Below are positions 61,037 to 64,000 of a stretch of DNA of 64,000 nucleotides, piece by piece. Source of the stretch: Alphaproteobacteria bacterium (lineage in GTDB: Bacteria; Pseudomonadota; Alphaproteobacteria; Caulobacterales; Caulobacteraceae); assembly GCA_018821435.1 (NCBI GenBank), contig JAHJME010000027.1, forward strand, positions 124,001 to 188,000. Reading direction: 5' to 3'. The position numbers and the translations under genes were made by a program. Each line of letters begins with the position of its first letter. Within the stretch, counting starts at the first letter, position 1. A model generated the notes under the pieces. That model made no database searches. It had not been told where the DNA came from and was given only the letters and a program-made list of their open reading frames with translations.

Positions 61037-62154
61037 CGCACCCGCCAGCGGGCGGCGACGAACGCGCGCAGGTCGCGATAGGCTACCATCTCCATCTCGC
61101 GCAGGGCGGCCAGTTTCTCGGCCAGGTCGCCCCGGTCGAACCGCGTCCGCGCCGCCGACACCGCCGCGAAATAGGCCGCGTACCGCCCCGCGTCTCCGGC
61201 CAGCAGCCGGTCGTCGTTCACCACCCGCAGCGCCAGCGTCGCGACGATCGCCCCGATGGTCACGGCCAGGGCCAGTTGCACGTCGGTGTCGGCCACGGTC
61301 TTGCCGGTCGCCAGCAGCACGCCGGCGATCACCGCCGTCATCGCCGCGGCGGCCAGCAGCGCCTTGCCCAAGCCCCGCACCACCGCCGCCCGCCGGCCCG
61401 GCGCGCCCAGCGACGCGCTCAGCTTGCGCTGCACATAGTCCACCTGGCCGTCCAGCCGCTGGCCGCGAAGCAGCGACAGCAGCAGGTCCATCTCCGGCGA
61501 CGGCTCGGGCGCCGGCGGCGGCTTGGACCATGCGGGCAGCACCCAGGTCTCGTCGTCGCTGGGCGGTTCCGCCAGCTTCGGCACCTGGCCCGGCAGGTCC
61601 TCGGGCTTGGGCAGGTAGGACAGCAGCCGCCCTCGCACCACCTTCCACTCGCCCAGCGCCGCGTCGTTGGCCATGGCCCGCGCCACCAGGTTCAGGTTGT
61701 TCGCCACCGCCTGGAAATAGAGGCCCCGCACCCGCTCGGCGCCGAAACGCTGTCCCAGCCAGCGCGCCTTCACCCGCGCGCCGAACTCGTGGAACGCCAT
61801 CAGCCCCAGGCCCGCCAGGGTCAGGGCGGCGGCGACCATCTCCATGTAGCGCTCGGCGCCGATGGCCAGGGGCGCCAGCAGCGCCAGCACCAACCCCAGC
61901 GTCGCGAGCCCCACCGACACCAGGCCGAAGCGCCGGTCGCGCCGCCCATGCCGGGTGGCGGGCGGGTCGTACTTGGCGAACAGCGCCCGCAGCTCGGGCC
62001 AGTCCAGCACCCGCAGGCCCGCCGGATGCTTGGCCCCCAGCGCCGTCCGCGCCTCCTTGGTCTGCAGCACGTCGTCGTTGGTCCAGTCGGCCAGCGCGTC
62101 CTGGAACAGGCCGTGCCGGTCGTCGGGCTCCGGGGCGGGGTGAACGGGAGTCAT
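61033..62154 (-). CDS. Membrane hypothetical protein, four predicted spans
   Basis: 373 residues. Soluble N-terminus (about 1-75), two spans near 78-115, a cytoplasmic middle (about 120-260) with a Pro-rich linker, two spans near 263-305, and a helical end DLAEKLAALREMEMVAYRDLRAFVAARW. The two pairs of spans and the helical end weakly resemble SLATT/DUF4231-type membrane domains; this is only a resemblance, and no nucleotide-signal partner gene is adjacent. Function unknown. Confidence 0.65.
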   Translation of the reverse strand: MTPVHPAPEPDDRHGLFQDALADWTNDDVLQTKEARTALGAKHPAGLRVLDWPELRALFAKYDPPATRHGRRDRRFGLVSVGLATLGLVLALLAPLAIGAERYMEMVAAALTLAGLGLMAFHEFGARVKARWLGQRFGAERVRGLYFQAVANNLNLVARAMANDAALGEWKVVRGRLLSYLPKPEDLPGQVPKLAEPPSDDETWVLPAWSKPPPAPEPSPEMDLLLSLLRGQRLDGQVDYVQRKLSASLGAPGRRAAVVRGLGKALLAAAAMTAVIAGVLLATGKTVADTDVQLALAVTIGAIVATLALRVVNDDRLLAGDAGRYAAYFAAVSAARTRFDRGDLAEKLAALREMEMVAYRDLRAFVAARWRVR

Positions 62155-62218
62155 TGGGGCCTCACAGATCGTCCACGCTGGGGAGCTGGACCATAGCCAC
62201 TCCCGTTCGTCCCATCCG

Positions 62219-63751
62219 CTACCAGCTCAGATCCGAGAGCAGACCGGCGTAGACCTCGATGCCGCCCCACAGCGAGCCCAGGGTCAGGTTCTCGTTCGCG
62301 GCGTGCTGGTTGTCGTCGTAGTTGGCGATGCTGACGCCGACCATCGGCGCCTGCAGGGTGTTGACGATCTCGGCCATGCCCGAGCTGGCGCCGACCAGCG
62401 GCACCTTCAGCACCGGCTCGCCGCGCGTGCGCTGGATAGAGGCCGCCACCGCCGCGGCCGCCGGGCCGTCCATCGGCGTCTTGCTGGCGATGCTGTCGCC
62501 CTCGTCCCAGTTCAGCCGCACGACCTTCGGATTGGCCAGGCGCGTCGCCAGATCGGGGGTGTCGCGGACGATCTTCCAGCCCTGGGCGGTCAGATAGTCC
62601 TCGACCTTCTGGTGCACCCGCGCCGGCGTCATCCCCGGCGCCAGCCGCACGTCGAACGAGGCCTCGGCCTCGGTGGCGATGGCGTTGGCGGCGTCGGGGC
62701 CGGTGTCGCCGCCGTGGATCGCGCGCACGTTCAGGGTTGGCGCCAGATAGCCGTCGGCCAGGCGCGGCCCGCCGATGTTGCGGCCCAGGCCCATCGCCGT
62801 CTTCAGCTCGCCCTCGATCGGGGGCAGGGCGGCCAGGGCGGCCTTGTCGGCCTCGCTCACCGGCGTCACGTCGTCGGCGAAGCCGGGGATCAGGATCTTT
62901 CCGTCGTCGGTGCGCAGGCTCATCACCAGGCTGGCGATCATCACCGTTGGGCTGGGCGCCCAGCTGCCGTAGTGCCCGTCGTGCAGCGGCTTCAGCGGGC
63001 CATAGACCGTGGTCTTGAACCCGGTGATCCCACGGTTGCCGAAGTTGATCTGCTGGCGGCCCGACTGGTGCATCGGCCCGTCGCCCATGATCAGCAGGTC
63101 GCCCTTCAGCGTCTCCTTGTGTTTCTTCACCAGCGCGGCGAAGTGCGGCGAGCCCTGCTCCTCCTCGCCCTCCCACAGGATCTTGATGTTGACCGTTGGC
63201 TTGCGGCCCACCGCCTTCAGCGCGTCCAGCGCGCTCAGCATCGCCTGGACCGAGCCCTTGTCGTCGCCGGCCGAGCGCGCATAGAGCCGCCAGCTCGGGT
63301 CCAGCGGGGTGGTCGCGCCCTGCCAGTCGACCGGCGTCGCCTCGGGCAGGGCCGTGCGCATCGACGGCGTGAACGGCGGGGTCACCCAGCCCTTCTGGCC
63401 GATCGGCTGGCCGTCATAGTGGGCGTAGAACACCACGGTGCGCTTGGCGCCCGGCGTTTTCAGCTCGCCGAACACCGACGGCGGCGTGCCTGGCTCGGCG
63501 GTCAGCAGCTGGGTGGTGAACCCGCGCGCCTTCAACAGGTCCTGCAGATAGGCCGCGTTCTTCTCGACGTCGGACACCGTGGTCGCCACGTTGGGCATCG
63601 ACAGCAGCTTCACGAAGTCGGTGACGATCGCCTTCTCGTTCGCTTGTCGCCAGGCCCGCACCTGCGCCGCCGGCGACGCCGCCTGGGCCGCGCCCGCCAT
63701 CAGCGCCAGCGCCACGCACGCGCCGCTTAAGAGTCCCCGATACGCCATCAC
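62219..63751 (-). CDS. Exported M20-family metallopeptidase
   Basis: 510 residues. Signal peptide about 1-24 (ALALMAGAAQA), then the M20/M25/M40 fold: metal His in VVFYAHYDGQP, bridging Asp in RSAGDDKG, catalytic Glu in LWEGEEEQGSP, and a lid/dimerisation domain (about 240-400) with VRAIHGGDTG. A dipeptidase or similar periplasmic exopeptidase is most likely. The two-codon MM start leaves 63748 possible. It follows an S41 peptidase gene on the same strand, suggesting shared peptide turnover. Confidence 0.9.
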   Translation of the reverse strand: MMAYRGLLSGACVALALMAGAAQAASPAAQVRAWRQANEKAIVTDFVKLLSMPNVATTVSDVEKNAAYLQDLLKARGFTTQLLTAEPGTPPSVFGELKTPGAKRTVVFYAHYDGQPIGQKGWVTPPFTPSMRTALPEATPVDWQGATTPLDPSWRLYARSAGDDKGSVQAMLSALDALKAVGRKPTVNIKILWEGEEEQGSPHFAALVKKHKETLKGDLLIMGDGPMHQSGRQQINFGNRGITGFKTTVYGPLKPLHDGHYGSWAPSPTVMIASLVMSLRTDDGKILIPGFADDVTPVSEADKAALAALPPIEGELKTAMGLGRNIGGPRLADGYLAPTLNVRAIHGGDTGPDAANAIATEAEASFDVRLAPGMTPARVHQKVEDYLTAQGWKIVRDTPDLATRLANPKVVRLNWDEGDSIASKTPMDGPAAAAVAASIQRTRGEPVLKVPLVGASSGMAEIVNTLQAPMVGVSIANYDDNQHAANENLTLGSLWGGIEVYAGLLSDLSW

Positions 63752-63860
63752 GCACTCCCATGTCCTGGCGCCGACTGTAGCGCGTCGAACGCCGCGCGGG
63801 AGAGCCCAGTGTCGTGCGGCGGCGCAATCCCCGCCGGCGCCCGAAGTTTGGTCTGGTCGG

Positions 63861-64000
63861 CTAGCCGCGCGCCAACCGCACGGCCGCCGCGCGTTGCGGG
63901 TCGCGGCCTCGCGTCAGGTCCGCCGCCGTCGTGGCGACCGGCACGTCCGGCGCGATCCCGGCGTCCGGCTGCGGCGTCCGGGGAAACGTCGCGACCAGCG
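63861..64000 (-). CDS. C-terminal end of an S41-family peptidase (partial)
   Basis: Only the last 45 codons are in the window, reading out through the right edge; stop TAG at 63863-63861. They end ...PDAGIAPDVPVATTAADLTRGRDPQRAAA, the usual end of S41 (C-terminal-processing/tricorn-like) peptidases: P-D-x-x-V, T-x-x-D-L, GRDPxxxAA. The fragment is too short for a firm family call, but the pattern is distinctive. Confidence 0.65.
   Translation of the reverse strand, partial: LVATFPRTPQPDAGIAPDVPVATTAADLTRGRDPQRAAAVRLARG

Noticed and set aside
60359..62154. SLATT-type signalling effector pair
   Set aside because: The resemblance is only in segment layout; no SMODS/CD-NTase, SLOG or other nucleotide-signal gene is near.

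Overview
The window is a high-GC, gene-dense stretch of an alphaproteobacterial chromosome, most likely Caulobacterales (Caulobacter/Phenylobacterium-like). The reasons are a circularly permuted two-piece tmRNA, an UrcA-family protein, a large TonB-dependent receptor, GPH-type MFS carriers, a biliverdin phytochrome next to its heme oxygenase, HWE/HisKA_2 kinases, PEPxxWA-CTERM proteins, and frequent 4-bp start/stop overlaps. Genus-level placement is inference. No prophage, insertion sequence, CRISPR array, rRNA or ordinary tRNA was seen. Most genes are housekeeping or ordinary accessory metabolism.

Layout. 1-0.4 kb: tmRNA (minus) with its promoter. 0.5-11.5 kb: yciB, an exported hypothetical, ilvH, an atypical SDR, a candidate micro-ORF with a terminator, rtcB, an NTF2-like protein, three genes whose start regions lie in strong inverted repeats (5.65-7.76 kb), ybaK, bphO-bphP and a GFA-type gene. 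11.5-16.4 kb: ilvB with a clear attenuation leader, miaA and serB diverging from a shared CATG, a HAD phosphatase, and UrcA with CopY/BlaI-like operators. 16.4-23.9 kb: hflK-hflC, mrp, two tandem GPH carriers and an SDR. 23.9-31.2 kb: a hybrid histidine kinase, a DevBCA-like exporter operon, a hypothetical and a CNT nucleoside transporter. 31.2-45 kb: small enzymes, thiolase and acyl-CoA dehydrogenase, a PEP-CTERM protein, a diheme protein, a lipase-like lipoprotein, a Leu/Glu-type dehydrogenase and amtB. 45-47.8 kb: a double-domain KaiC homologue coupled to an HWE kinase with a degenerate receiver. 47.8-64 kb: MFS carriers, VOC, a MarR regulator beside a TonB receptor-MFS operon with paired palindromic sites, a second PEP-CTERM protein, a DUF6134-like protein, a 48-aa protein with a transglutaminase, a PYROXD2-like oxidoreductase, two membrane proteins, an M20 peptidase and the end of an S41 peptidase.

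Genes that plausibly work together: ilvB and ilvH encode the two subunits of acetolactate synthase although about 8.8 kb apart; bphO makes the chromophore of bphP; the permease, ATPase and adaptor form one exporter; KaiC and the HWE kinase form an ATPase-kinase pair; the TonB receptor and the following MFS carrier probably move one substrate across the two membranes, perhaps under the adjacent MarR regulator.

The observations most worth a second look are the KaiC/pseudo-receiver kinase pair, the ilvB leader peptide and terminator, the consecutive start-codon hairpins at 5.75-7.24 kb, the paired palindromes before the TonB receptor, and several small ORFs. All functional calls come from reading motifs and context; no database search was run.
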